In this document: positions 8,611 through 17,471 of the stretch, in pieces
Layout: the number at the start of each line of letters is the position of its first letter
Position numbering within the stretch: position 1 is the stretch's first letter
DNA from: Mongoliibacter ruber
GTDB lineage: Bacteria; Bacteroidota; Bacteroidia; Cytophagales; Cyclobacteriaceae
Reading direction: 5' to 3'
NCBI RefSeq assembly: GCF_003003005.1
Contig: NZ_PVTR01000003.1
Coordinates: 391,547-455,546, forward strand
DNA: 64,000 nt
Notes under the pieces: model-generated
What the model was told of the DNA's origin: nothing
The model's database searches: none
The model's input: the letters and a program-made list of their open reading frames with translations, nothing else
Translations under genes and position numbers: made by a program

Positions 8611-11600
8611 ATGACGGACCTCCTCAAATCATCGCTTTACACCCTTTTGGCTGCCTTGGTTTTTATCAGCTGTAGCCAGCCAAAACAAGAGAGTTTTCTT
8701 AAAGACGAACCACGTCGCGCCGAAATTCTTTTTCTAGGCCATGATAGCAAGCACCATGACTCAGAAAAGTTGCTTCCTTATCTGGCTAGACCTCTTTTTC
8801 AGAAAGGTATCAACTTTACCTACACTTCAGACCCAAACGATCTGAATGATGACAACCTGATGCACTATGACGGTTTGGCTATATATGCCAATCATGACGA
8901 AATCACTCCTTCTCAGGAAGCTGCGCTCAAGAAATTTGTGGAAAGTGGAAAGGGTTTTATTCCAATTCACTCTGCCTCTTTTTGTTTTAGAAATTCTGAT
9001 TGGTTTGTAAAAGCAGTTGGTGGGCAGTTCAAGTCCCATGGTACCGGTGATTTTACAGTGGATATCATTGCTCCGGAACACCCCATCATGAGCGGAGTGG
9101 ATGTATTTGAGACTTGGGATGAAACTTATCTTCATTCTCAAATCAACCCTGACATGACTGTATTGATGGAAAGGGAGGAAGATGGACACAGAGAACCCTG
9201 GACCTGGATCAGAGACCAAGGTGAAGGTCGGGTATTTTATACCGCCTATGGACACGATGAAAGGACATGGTCCAAACCTGAATTTCATACGCTAATGACC
9301 AATGGAATTCTATGGGCAATAGGGGACAAGGCTGCAGATCTTGTGGCTTCTTTTGCTATCCCTCAACCAGAATTCAGAGACGCAGAAATACCCAATTACG
9401 AGGGAAGGGATCCTGCTCCGAGATTCCAATTGCCTCTCTCCCCAGAGGAATCCATGAAATTGGTGCAAGTGCCTGTCGGTTTTGAATTGCAGCTCTTTGC
9501 ATCAGAACCTGATATTGTCAACCCAATGGCCATGTGCTGGGATGAAAAAGGCAGACTTTATGTGGTAGAAACAGAAGATTACCCCAATGAAGTCAGAACA
9601 GAAGGTGGCAATGACAGAATTAAAATTTTGGAAGATACCAATGGTGATGGAAAAGCTGACAAAATCACCATATTCGCAGAAGGACTAAATATCCCAACCA
9701 GTTTGGTGGCTGTAAATGGCGGAATCATGATTTCTATGGCTCCCGACTTTATTTTTCTCAAAGATACCAATGGTGATGGCAAAGCAGACCTACGGGAAAC
9801 AATCATCACAGGTTGGGGTAAAAGTGATACCCATGCGGGACCATCTAACTTGAAATATGGCTTTGACAACAAAATCTGGGGAGTGTTGGGTTATTCAGGT
9901 TTCAAAGGCACTGTTGATGGGAAAGAATTCAACTTTTCCCAAGGCATTTACCGATTTGACCCGAATGGTACCAACCTAGAATTCTTAGGTTCGACAAGCA
10001 ATAATACCTGGGGTCTAGGTTTTTCTGAAGATTTCAATGTCTTTATTTCTACAGCAAACGGCCAGCACAGCGCCTATTTGGCCATGAGCAATGATTATGT
10101 GCGTAGACCCATCAGTGGAGGCATGAACAATACCGTTTTTGGTATCGATAGTCATTACGATATGCCACACCTGACACCTGCTTTGAGGCAAGTGGATTAT
10201 CATGGTGGCTATACAGCAGCTGCAGGACACAATTTTTATACAGCAAGAAACTTCCCGAAAAACTACTGGAATAGAATCGCTTTCGTGGCTGAACCCACCG
10301 GAAGGGTTTTGCACAACGCAATCATTGAAAAAGATGGTTCCGGGTTTAAAGAGAAAAACGGGTTCAATATCTTGGCGAGTTCCGACGAGTGGTTTTCTCC
10401 AGTACATGCCGAAGTAGGTCCAGATGGGGCACTTTGGGTGGCTGACTGGTACAACTTTATCATTCAGCACAACCCTACACCAAAAGGTTTTGAAAATGGT
10501 CCTGGAAACGCATATATCAACCCACTTAGGGATGCCAAGCATGGGAGAATTTACCGCTTGGTGTATACAGGAAATGAGGATTACAAAACCATGTCACTAG
10601 ATCCTCAAAAAAATAAAGATCTGATTGAAGGATTGAAAAGTGACAACATGTTTTGGAGAATGACTGCACAAAGACTGATCGTAGAGAACCAAAACACTTC
10701 GATTATCAAAGACCTGAACAAACTTATCCAAGACAGAAAGACCGATGAACTTGGTCTCAACACCCCTGCCATCCATGCACTTTGGGCATTACATGGCCTC
10801 GGACAATTAGCTGGAGGTGATAAAAACAGTCTACAAGTAGTGGGCAAAGCTTTGAATCACCCTTCTCCCGGTGTCAGGAAAAACGCCATAGAAGTGCTTC
10901 CAAATACTGAAGAAACCTATAAGTTGATTTTGGCAGCAAAATCTCACGAAGACAGTGACATGAATGTTCGTAAATCAGCATTCCAAAAACTGGCAATGAT
11001 TACAGACGTCAAAGAACTTTCCGAAATGTTATACAAAAGCAGTTTGGATGAGTCAAATGCAAAAGATCCATATGTAGCTCAAGTGATTTTTGCAGGGGTA
11101 CTCAATTCCCCGGATTATTTTGATCAAAGATTGTCAGAATTGATGCCAAGGAACAAGCCGGATTCAAGCCTTACCCTGACAGACAGGATTGCAAAAAGCC
11201 TGGTAGAAGAGGAGTACAATTTGGATAGAAGGGCACCGATTGCATTTCCTCCAAGTATTAAGGGCAAAGAAATTCGAATCCGCACCGAGTTGGCAAAGGG
11301 TCCTGAGGGCATAGAGGGAGTTATCGTTGCCCAAGGGGATAAAGAAAACGGTTATGTACTTTATGCCAAAGAAGATATTTTGAATTGGGTGGTCAAGCAA
11401 GATGGGAAGACTTACAAGGTCTCTACTGCAAAAGGGATCCCAAGCAGTCTATTTGAAGTAAATGCCACACTTCTCGAAGATGGCCTGATGGAAATGTATA
11501 TCTCCGGCAATAAAGTTGGAAGTGTACAAACACCTGGCTTGTTTTCAGAAGACATTATCCCTGCCAATGTACGGGTTGGAAATGATTATGGCGGTCAAAA

Positions 11601-12123
11601 CCAAGTTGGCGATTACGAAGGAGCTTCGTGGCTGAGAGGTAGAATGGGAAGAGACAGTTACATCAGTTTTAGGAATCCTGAATTGGGAATCGATCAGGTC
11701 ATTTCTGATGATGACACCAGCGACTCCCCTCAAATCACCAGGGAAAATGCTTTGATCGTCAAAGTAGGGGTAATTCCACATGAAATGAAATATGACATCA
11801 CCAGCTTCAAAGTAAAAGCAGGACAAGCTGTAATTATTGACTTTGAGAACAAAGACTTTATGCAGCACAACCTCATTATTGGCAAAATAGGCTCTTTGGA
11901 AAAACTCGGAAAAGCAGCCGATGAGATGGCCAGAGACCCGAAAGGAATGGAAAAACAGTATATTCCTGAAACTCCTGAAATCATAGTAGCTTCCAAACTT
12001 GTAGATCCAGATAACCTGGAATCCCTCATGTTCATTGCGCCAGCACAAGCAGGAGAGTATCCCTTTGTATGTACCGTTCCTGGTCATTGGCGAATCATGA
12101 ATGGAAAAATGATTGTAGAATAA
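8611..12123 (+). CDS. ThuA / PVC-type dehydrogenase / HEAT / cupredoxin fusion lipoprotein
   Basis: The 1170-residue protein is modular. A signal peptide with lipobox cysteine (ALVFISCS, Cys21) is followed by a ThuA domain (about 35-245, with ILFLGHDSKHHDS). Next is a beta-propeller of the putative membrane-bound dehydrogenase type (about 280-690: LYVVETEDYPN, two DTNGDGKAD calcium-loop-like segments, WVADWYNF), then alpha-helical HEAT-like repeats (about 690-880) and a beta-sandwich segment (about 890-1020). The C-terminus, from about 1060, is a cupredoxin whose type 1 copper ligands are visible as His1086, Cys1154, His1159 and Met1163 with azurin spacing C-x4-H-x3-M. It probably oxidises a sugar in the periplasm and passes electrons to copper; the substrate is unknown. 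It is the first gene of a locus with a sugar epimerase and a Gfo/Idh/MocA oxidoreductase. Confidence 0.88.
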   Translation: MTDLLKSSLYTLLAALVFISCSQPKQESFLKDEPRRAEILFLGHDSKHHDSEKLLPYLARPLFQKGINFTYTSDPNDLNDDNLMHYDGLAIYANHDEITPSQEAALKKFVESGKGFIPIHSASFCFRNSDWFVKAVGGQFKSHGTGDFTVDIIAPEHPIMSGVDVFETWDETYLHSQINPDMTVLMEREEDGHREPWTWIRDQGEGRVFYTAYGHDERTWSKPEFHTLMTNGILWAIGDKAADLVASFAIPQPEFRDAEIPNYEGRDPAPRFQLPLSPEESMKLVQVPVGFELQLFASEPDIVNPMAMCWDEKGRLYVVETEDYPNEVRTEGGNDRIKILEDTNGDGKADKITIFAEGLNIPTSLVAVNGGIMISMAPDFIFLKDTNGDGKADLRETIITGWGKSDTHAGPSNLKYGFDNKIWGVLGYSGFKGTVDGKEFNFSQGIYRFDPNGTNLEFLGSTSNNTWGLGFSEDFNVFISTANGQHSAYLAMSNDYVRRPISGGMNNTVFGIDSHYDMPHLTPALRQVDYHGGYTAAAGHNFYTARNFPKNYWNRIAFVAEPTGRVLHNAIIEKDGSGFKEKNGFNILASSDEWFSPVHAEVGPDGALWVADWYNFIIQHNPTPKGFENGPGNAYINPLRDAKHGRIYRLVYTGNEDYKTMSLDPQKNKDLIEGLKSDNMFWRMTAQRLIVENQNTSIIKDLNKLIQDRKTDELGLNTPAIHALWALHGLGQLAGGDKNSLQVVGKALNHPSPGVRKNAIEVLPNTEETYKLILAAKSHEDSDMNVRKSAFQKLAMITDVKELSEMLYKSSLDESNAKDPYVAQVIFAGVLNSPDYFDQRLSELMPRNKPDSSLTLTDRIAKSLVEEEYNLDRRAPIAFPPSIKGKEIRIRTELAKGPEGIEGVIVAQGDKENGYVLYAKEDILNWVVKQDGKTYKVSTAKGIPSSLFEVNATLLEDGLMEMYISGNKVGSVQTPGLFSEDIIPANVRVGNDYGGQNQVGDYEGASWLRGRMGRDSYISFRNPELGIDQVISDDDTSDSPQITRENALIVKVGVIPHEMKYDITSFKVKAGQAVIIDFENKDFMQHNLIIGKIGSLEKLGKAADEMARDPKGMEKQYIPETPEIIVASKLVDPDNLESLMFIAPAQAGEYPFVCTVPGHWRIMNGKMIVE

Positions 12124-12134
12124 AACAGAAAAAT

Positions 12135-12995
12135 ATGTCTTTAAATATAAGTTTCGGAGTAAGTACCTGGTTATGGACCTCTCCTTTTCACCATGAAACC
12201 TTAGCTCTTTTTCCCAAAATCAAGTCTATGGGATTTGACGTGGTGGAAATTCCCGTGGAAGATCCAGCTTTGATTGATGTGAAAACGGTCAGTAAGGCCT
12301 TGGAAGCAAACGGGCTACAACCTGTAATTTGCGGCGCTTTTGGTCCGACACGGGATTTGACCCATGATGATCCTGCATACCATGAGACATGCTTTGAATA
12401 CTTGCGGGCCTGTTTTGACATCAGCAATGCTTTGGGAGCAAAATTCGTGGCAGGGCCCATGTATTCCGCAGTGGGAAAAGCCAGGAAGGTATCAGAGGAT
12501 CAAAAGAAAAAAGAATGGGAAAGGGCCGTCAATAACCTCCACAAGGTTTGTAAAATGGCAGAAACAGTTGGCCAAAAAATCGCATTGGAATCCCTCAACC
12601 GATTTGAAACTGATCTGATCAATACTACAGAAGAACTGATGCAATTGATTGCAGCCATCAACCATCCCGCAGCGAATGTTTTGATGGACGGATTTCACTT
12701 GAGTATAGAAGAAAAAAACCTGGAACAAGCTATCCGGTCTGTGGGGGATAAACTCATTCATGTGCAGGTTTCTGAAAACCACCGTGGCATACCAGGCACA
12801 GGGATGACCGATTGGGATTCCTTCCGAAAAGGATTGGATGCTGTCAATTACCAAGGGGTAGTTTCTATTGAAAGTTTTACACCACATGTACAGGAGCTCG
12901 CAGATGCTGTGTGCATCTGGAAACCCTTGGCCAAAGACCAAGACTATTTTGCCACTGAGGGAATTAAATTCCTGAAGGACTGGGCAAGCAAATAA
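12135..12995 (+). CDS. Sugar phosphate isomerase/epimerase (xylose isomerase-like TIM barrel)
   Basis: This 286-residue protein has the AP endonuclease 2/xylose isomerase-like TIM-barrel fold. Metal-binding residues of the D-tagatose/D-psicose 3-epimerase type are visible: the glutamate in IALESLNRFE, the aspartate and histidine in VLMDGFHLS, the histidine in HVQVSENHRG with GIPGTG, and the glutamate in VVSIESF. The ATG at 12135 is preferred to a reading frame beginning at 12069, which would run into the preceding gene. The intergenic gap of 11 bases points to an operon with the upstream fusion protein. The likely role is epimerisation of a keto-sugar or 3-keto sugar made by its neighbours. 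Confidence 0.88.
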   Translation: MSLNISFGVSTWLWTSPFHHETLALFPKIKSMGFDVVEIPVEDPALIDVKTVSKALEANGLQPVICGAFGPTRDLTHDDPAYHETCFEYLRACFDISNALGAKFVAGPMYSAVGKARKVSEDQKKKEWERAVNNLHKVCKMAETVGQKIALESLNRFETDLINTTEELMQLIAAINHPAANVLMDGFHLSIEEKNLEQAIRSVGDKLIHVQVSENHRGIPGTGMTDWDSFRKGLDAVNYQGVVSIESFTPHVQELADAVCIWKPLAKDQDYFATEGIKFLKDWASK

Positions 12996-13023
12996 TTGAA
13001 CCTTAAACTAACCAATTTTAAAA

Positions 13024-14133
13024 ATGAGCCAGAAAAAAATCAATATAGCCATCATTGGCCTGGGCTTTGGGGCTGAATTTATCCCCATTTACCTCAAGCA
13101 CCCAAATGCAAATATGTATGCCATCTGCCAGCGAAACGAAGAGCGCCTGAACGAAATCGGAGATGCTTTTGGCATTGAAAAAAGGTATACGGATTATGAT
13201 GAGCTTCTCAAAGATCCAAACATTGATGCAGTGCACATCAATACTCCCATTCAAGCACATGCCGAACAGTCCCTTAAAGCACTACGGGCAGGAAAACATG
13301 TAGCGTGTACAGTTCCCATGGCTACTACAGTAGAGGAATGCAGGCAAATAGTAGAAGCATGCGAAGAAACCGGACTCACCTACATGATGATGGAAACTGT
13401 GGTGTACAGCAGGGAATATCTTTTTGTCAAAGAAATGTATGAGAAAGGCGAATTGGGAAAACTTCAGTTTCTCAGAGGCAGTCATCAACAGGAAATGGCC
13501 GGTTGGCCGGGATACTGGGAAGGCTTGCCTCCCATGCATTATGCAACTCATTGTGTAGGCCCTGTATTGGCATTGCCAAAAGCTAAAGCGGAATATGTGT
13601 CTTGCTTTGGATCAGGCAGAATAGATGAAAACCTGATCGAAAAGTACGGATCTCCTTTTGCAATTGAAACTTGTCATATCAAGTTGAAGGATTCTGACCT
13701 GTCTGCAGAGGTCACAAGATCTCTATTCAATACAGCAAGGCAATACAGGGAAAGTTTTGATGTCTACGGTTCCAAAAAATCTTTTGAATGGACCTTGATC
13801 GAGCACGAAGAGCCAGTTATCCATACCGGAGAATCTCCAGAAAGGGTGAAAGTGCCAGACTATGCCCATCTATTGCCAGAAGAAATTGCTTCATTCACTA
13901 CCCAAGGAGTATATGATTCTGACGACAATCAGCACTTATCATTCATTCAGGGAGCAGGTCATGGAGGTTCCCATCCTCATTTAGTGCATGAGTTTGTCAC
14001 TGCACTGGTAGAAGGAAGGGATCCATATCCGAATGCCAAAGAATCAGCCAACATCACATGTGTAGGAATTCTAGCCCACGAATCCGCCATGCAGGGTGGC
14101 AAAATAATTCCCCTGCCTGACTTTACCTTTTAA
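13024..14133 (+). CDS. Gfo/Idh/MocA-family oxidoreductase
   Basis: An N-terminal NAD(P)-binding Rossmann domain (IAIIGLGFGAEFIP, then NIDAVHINTPIQAHAEQSL) is followed by a C-terminal alpha/beta substrate domain; 369 residues is a normal length. The usual EKP motif after GKHV is replaced by CTVP (GKHVACTVPMA), so the lysine normally thought to assist catalysis is absent at that place. The substrate domain has several histidines (GSHQQEMAGWPGYW, MHYATH). It follows the epimerase gene by 28 bases and ends at a strong terminator, so it closes the sugar operon. A sugar or inositol-type alcohol is the expected substrate. Confidence 0.9.
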   Translation: MSQKKINIAIIGLGFGAEFIPIYLKHPNANMYAICQRNEERLNEIGDAFGIEKRYTDYDELLKDPNIDAVHINTPIQAHAEQSLKALRAGKHVACTVPMATTVEECRQIVEACEETGLTYMMMETVVYSREYLFVKEMYEKGELGKLQFLRGSHQQEMAGWPGYWEGLPPMHYATHCVGPVLALPKAKAEYVSCFGSGRIDENLIEKYGSPFAIETCHIKLKDSDLSAEVTRSLFNTARQYRESFDVYGSKKSFEWTLIEHEEPVIHTGESPERVKVPDYAHLLPEEIASFTTQGVYDSDDNQHLSFIQGAGHGGSHPHLVHEFVTALVEGRDPYPNAKESANITCVGILAHESAMQGGKIIPLPDFTF

Positions 14134-14139
14134 ACCTAT

Positions 14140-14169
14140 ATGGCCTGTGCTCTCGCAGGCCATTTTTTT
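14140..14169 (+). terminator. Terminator of the sugar operon
   Basis: The stem ATGGCCTG/CAGGCCAT encloses a short loop and is followed by seven T residues, seven bases after the oxidoreductase stop codon. Confidence 0.85.
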
Positions 14170-14237
14170 AAAACTTTTTTTGCCAATAAGACCCGAATGC
14201 ACGAAGGAAACTCAAGGGCTTTGTGGTGAAAAAAAAT

Positions 14238-14338
14238 AACCACAGAGGCACGAAGAACACAAAGAAAACGCCGTGTTTTTATTATAAAGGAATACTCTGT
14301 TTGTGATTTCTCAGTGAACTCTGTGTACCTTTGTGGTA
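14238..14338. repeat. Dispersed 'accacaaaggcac' repeat, copy 2
   Basis: ACCACAGAGGCACGAAGAACAC at 14239-14260 and CTCTGTGTACCTTTGTGGT at 14320-14338 form an imperfect inverted repeat. The internal TTTTTATTATAAAGGAAT is also found beside copy 1 at 4249-4266. This copy sits in the 272-base gap between the sugar operon and the second M14 gene. Confidence 0.7.
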
Positions 14339-14405
14339 AATAAACATACATAAAAAAAGCACTACAACATTTTGACATTACAGGGCTTTTATAATTCTTC
14401 CTTTC

Positions 14406-16964
14406 TTATCTAGCCGTCCCAGTACTAATAGTCTGACCAAAGAAAACCGCATTCAAAAAAAGCTTATTGGTCCCAAACCAGAATGCCCTGAAGTTAGGGT
14501 TATCAACAAAACCAATCACCTTGCCTCTACCTTGTGCTGACACTCTTATTGCTCCTGTATCTTTCATTTCTTCCAGATTGGATGGATGCACATAGCCACT
14601 GGCCAATGGTGATGAAGTATAAATCAATGGATTGGCATAAGCATTTTTTGAAGGCTCCATAAACAGGTTGCTGTTTCGGAAGGTGTACATCTCAGTTCTG
14701 GAATACCCATAACCCAAAGGATGGGTAGTATCAAGTTTCACATTGAAAATTGCTCCTCCTGTCACCTTAGCACCTGTCTCACGACTGTAGTCTGCATAGC
14801 TCCTCTGTACTTCTTCATCCTCCCTTTTTGGTGTTTTAAATTTGAATGGGCCAATACCATTACCATCCAACCACTGTAGCGCATACCCTCTTGCTACCAA
14901 GGTGCCTCCATCACTTACCCATTCCTTGAGTTTTTCCGCGGCTGATTTTCCCAATGAACTGTAATTACCATTGGACATGACAATGACATTGTACCTGCTC
15001 AAATCGACAGAAGTTATCCTATCCACAGGCAATAAAGTAGCTGGAATCTCAAACCTTTGATCAAGCAAATGCCAGGTTTCACCGGCCTCGGAACTACTTA
15101 CACCACCCTCCACAAAAATGGCAATTTCAGGTTTTTCCAACACATCAATGGTTGGAGAACCAATATTCACTCCTTTGGTATATCCTGTGCTCACAGCATA
15201 AATGTCAACACCACTTGATTTTGCTGCTTTTTGCAGGTCTGCATAAAACTCCTCGTCGGTAGCTTTTGCCTGACCTTTGCTGATGAGTATGCTTCCCCTT
15301 GGCATTTTGACACCCTCTGGAATTGTGATTTCTTCATGAGCAACTCTGGTCAGGTAACCTTTATCCATGAGTGCAAAAAGGGCCTTTGGCGCATAATATT
15401 CACCCCAGCCGAAGATGTAACTGTATGCTCCCGATTCTCCAATCACCTGTCCTTCTTTCAAGGAAAGTTCTTTAGGCACTTTTTCCACATTGGCCAGGTT
15501 GTAGATTCTGCTACTCAAAGCCATGTAGTCTAAGTTGAATGCCATAGGCATAGTCCAAGCTGACACATCATAAAAGAGACTGTCTTCGAAGGTAGTCCTT
15601 GTCTCAAAAATCGACTTGATTAACCTGTATTGGGGTTGATTGAGCGGGACGATATATGCTTTTTCTTTTTTGAACTCAACGCCATTGACAGTGATATCTT
15701 CCTGTAAACTAAATACATCTACATCATGCTGCAAGATCATATCAGCCAAATGAAATGTTCTTCCTCCATCTTCGGGGGCACCAAAAATAAAAGCCCTGTT
15801 GGAATCTTCATCGTACTCAGATTTGACCTGGGTATAAAACTCCTTCATGTAGGTATTCAACTCGGTCCGCATTTCTTTGGCCGCTTCAAAAGAAGACAAA
15901 GTCGTGGTGAATTGATTGCGGATGGTAAATGCGAAGGTCAAAGGGCCATAGACACTTTCCTGAACGTGACCCCTTGAGGATGCTTGTTCAAACAAAATCC
16001 CAATAGATCCCTGCACATCAGGATAAGTAGAACCTTTCCCATAGTAAAAGTCATCAAAGCTTTCTTGGGTATAGTAAAGAGAACCTATTTTATCCAAGAA
16101 TCTTGCATGGTATTGACCGATTTTCTCAGTAAGTGTAAAGTTCTTTTTAGGGGTCAAAGGGTGATTGCGGGCCGGAATCCCAGGCTGGAAAAAGAAAGTG
16201 GAGTTAGTGCCCATTTCATGATGATCCAATTGAATGTTGGGGAGCCATTCCTGAAACTTAGAAACACGGTTTCTGGACTCGGGATGCTGTACTGGCAACC
16301 AATCTCTGTTTAAGTCAAACCAATAATGGTTGGTTCTTCCTCTTGGCCAAGCTTCATTGAACTCTCGGCTGTTGGGGTCTGCATTCAATGTGTAACTTTT
16401 GTGGGTATTGACCCAAGAGGCAAACCTATTGACACCATCCGGATTCATGGCGGGATCAAGTAGGATCACGATATCATCCAAATCAGCTGCTATTTCATTG
16501 GCTGCAGCAAAATAATAAGCTGCCAAAAGTGCTGCATTTACGGCACTGGGTTCATTTCCGTGAACAGAATATCCTGCCCACATGACCAAGGGTAAATTAT
16601 CCAAATCAAGGTTTTGGCTTGGATCTCTTAGTTTTTGCCTTTCTGATTTGATCTCATCCAGCCTACCATGATTGGATGGTGAAGTGATGGTCAAAATTGT
16701 CTGAGGCCTTAGTTCATAAGTCCTCCCAATGATTTCAAAGCTTACCCTTTCGGATGCCTCGGCTACCGCTTTCATGTAATTGACTACTTGGTCATGGGAA
16801 GCGTGCCAATCACCAACTTCAAATCCCAGCACTTCCTTTGGCGTAGGAATATCAGGATTGTAAGTATAGCCTTCAGGTAGGTAATAGTTGAGGTCATTTT
16901 GAGCTGACAGATGCCATTGAAAAGTCAATGTGATCAAAACCAGTATCAATATTCTTTTTATCAT
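14406..16964 (-). CDS. Secreted M14-family zinc carboxypeptidase-like protein (paralog 2)
   Basis: The 852-residue protein has a signal peptide (LVLITLTFQWHLSAQ) and the same architecture as the 4576-7161 protein. Zinc site GYSVHGNE, NPDGVNR, WFDLNRDW, LDHHEMGTN and the ILFEQASSRG segment are all intact, so both copies should be active. The conserved core between the paralogs is nearly continuous over the peptidase domain and continues through the C-terminal GATase-like region (IAIFVEGGVSSSEAGETWHLLDQR). The two genes are in opposite orientation on either side of the AraC/sugar locus. A periplasmic or extracellular peptidase role is inferred from the family. Confidence 0.9.
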   Translation of the reverse strand: MIKRILILVLITLTFQWHLSAQNDLNYYLPEGYTYNPDIPTPKEVLGFEVGDWHASHDQVVNYMKAVAEASERVSFEIIGRTYELRPQTILTITSPSNHGRLDEIKSERQKLRDPSQNLDLDNLPLVMWAGYSVHGNEPSAVNAALLAAYYFAAANEIAADLDDIVILLDPAMNPDGVNRFASWVNTHKSYTLNADPNSREFNEAWPRGRTNHYWFDLNRDWLPVQHPESRNRVSKFQEWLPNIQLDHHEMGTNSTFFFQPGIPARNHPLTPKKNFTLTEKIGQYHARFLDKIGSLYYTQESFDDFYYGKGSTYPDVQGSIGILFEQASSRGHVQESVYGPLTFAFTIRNQFTTTLSSFEAAKEMRTELNTYMKEFYTQVKSEYDEDSNRAFIFGAPEDGGRTFHLADMILQHDVDVFSLQEDITVNGVEFKKEKAYIVPLNQPQYRLIKSIFETRTTFEDSLFYDVSAWTMPMAFNLDYMALSSRIYNLANVEKVPKELSLKEGQVIGESGAYSYIFGWGEYYAPKALFALMDKGYLTRVAHEEITIPEGVKMPRGSILISKGQAKATDEEFYADLQKAAKSSGVDIYAVSTGYTKGVNIGSPTIDVLEKPEIAIFVEGGVSSSEAGETWHLLDQRFEIPATLLPVDRITSVDLSRYNVIVMSNGNYSSLGKSAAEKLKEWVSDGGTLVARGYALQWLDGNGIGPFKFKTPKREDEEVQRSYADYSRETGAKVTGGAIFNVKLDTTHPLGYGYSRTEMYTFRNSNLFMEPSKNAYANPLIYTSSPLASGYVHPSNLEEMKDTGAIRVSAQGRGKVIGFVDNPNFRAFWFGTNKLFLNAVFFGQTISTGTAR

Positions 16965-17046
16965 AATCGTTTTTGTAATTGATTTTTAAACACTTTATGG
17001 AACCGTTAACTTGGATACTTTGCTAAAATAAGTGTTAATTGCGTAC

Positions 17047-17280
17047 ATGACTAGCACAGATACAACAATGGGGATTACTTTTATTTTAGCTGTACTTTAT
17101 GGCTCATTGAGTCTTTGGGCTATGTGGGATTGGTCAAAAAACAACAGACTGTCAAAAACCAACAAAATAATCTGGCTTGGTTTGATCTTGTTTTTACATC
17201 CTATAGGTCCCTTCCTATATTTCCATGCTGAATTCAACAAAAGAAAATACACAAGATTTCAAAGACACCATAACGCTTAA
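17047..17280 (+). CDS. Small PLDc_N-domain membrane protein
   Basis: This protein of about 77 residues has two hydrophobic segments and the PLDc_N (phospholipase D nuclease N-terminal) pattern: SLWAMWDWSKN, then IIWLGLILFLHPIGPFLYF and a short basic tail. No HKD nuclease domain follows. The ATG at 17047 is chosen; a GTG at 17032 and an ATG at 17068 are alternatives. It is followed four bases later by a second protein of the same type. A standalone PLDc_N protein has no established activity; it should sit in the inner membrane. Confidence 0.65.
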   Translation: MTSTDTTMGITFILAVLYGSLSLWAMWDWSKNNRLSKTNKIIWLGLILFLHPIGPFLYFHAEFNKRKYTRFQRHHNA

Positions 17281-17283
17281 CAT

Positions 17284-17457
17284 ATGTTCGGACTCGGAAT
17301 TATAGGCTTTTTGATTTACGCTTACACCATTTATGACGTACTGACCAGTGGTTTTGGTCCAGGAAATGATAAAATTGTATGGATACTGGTAGTCATTTTT
17401 CTTCCACTCCTAGGCACACTATTGTGGTTTTTGGTAGGCAAGCGGTCGGCTCGATAA
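17284..17457 (+). CDS. Very small PLDc_N-like membrane protein
   Basis: A 57-residue reading frame starts at ATG 17284 and ends at TAA 17455-17457. The translation contains a hydrophobic segment (IIGFLIYAYTIYDVL), a Gly-Asn loop, then KIVWILVVIFLPLLGTLLWF and a basic tail KRSAR. This W...P.LG.L.W pattern is that of PLDc_N proteins. The gap of three bases to the previous gene and the shared topology support a translated tandem pair. It is convergent with the epimerase gene that ends at 17472. Confidence 0.65.
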   Translation: MFGLGIIGFLIYAYTIYDVLTSGFGPGNDKIVWILVVIFLPLLGTLLWFLVGKRSAR

Positions 17458-17471
17458 GGTCTTGACAATCC

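Noticed and set aside
11545..12087. Antisense reading frame of 180 codons under the cupredoxin end of the ThuA fusion
   Set aside because: The plus-strand frame has conserved copper ligands; the antisense translation looks random.
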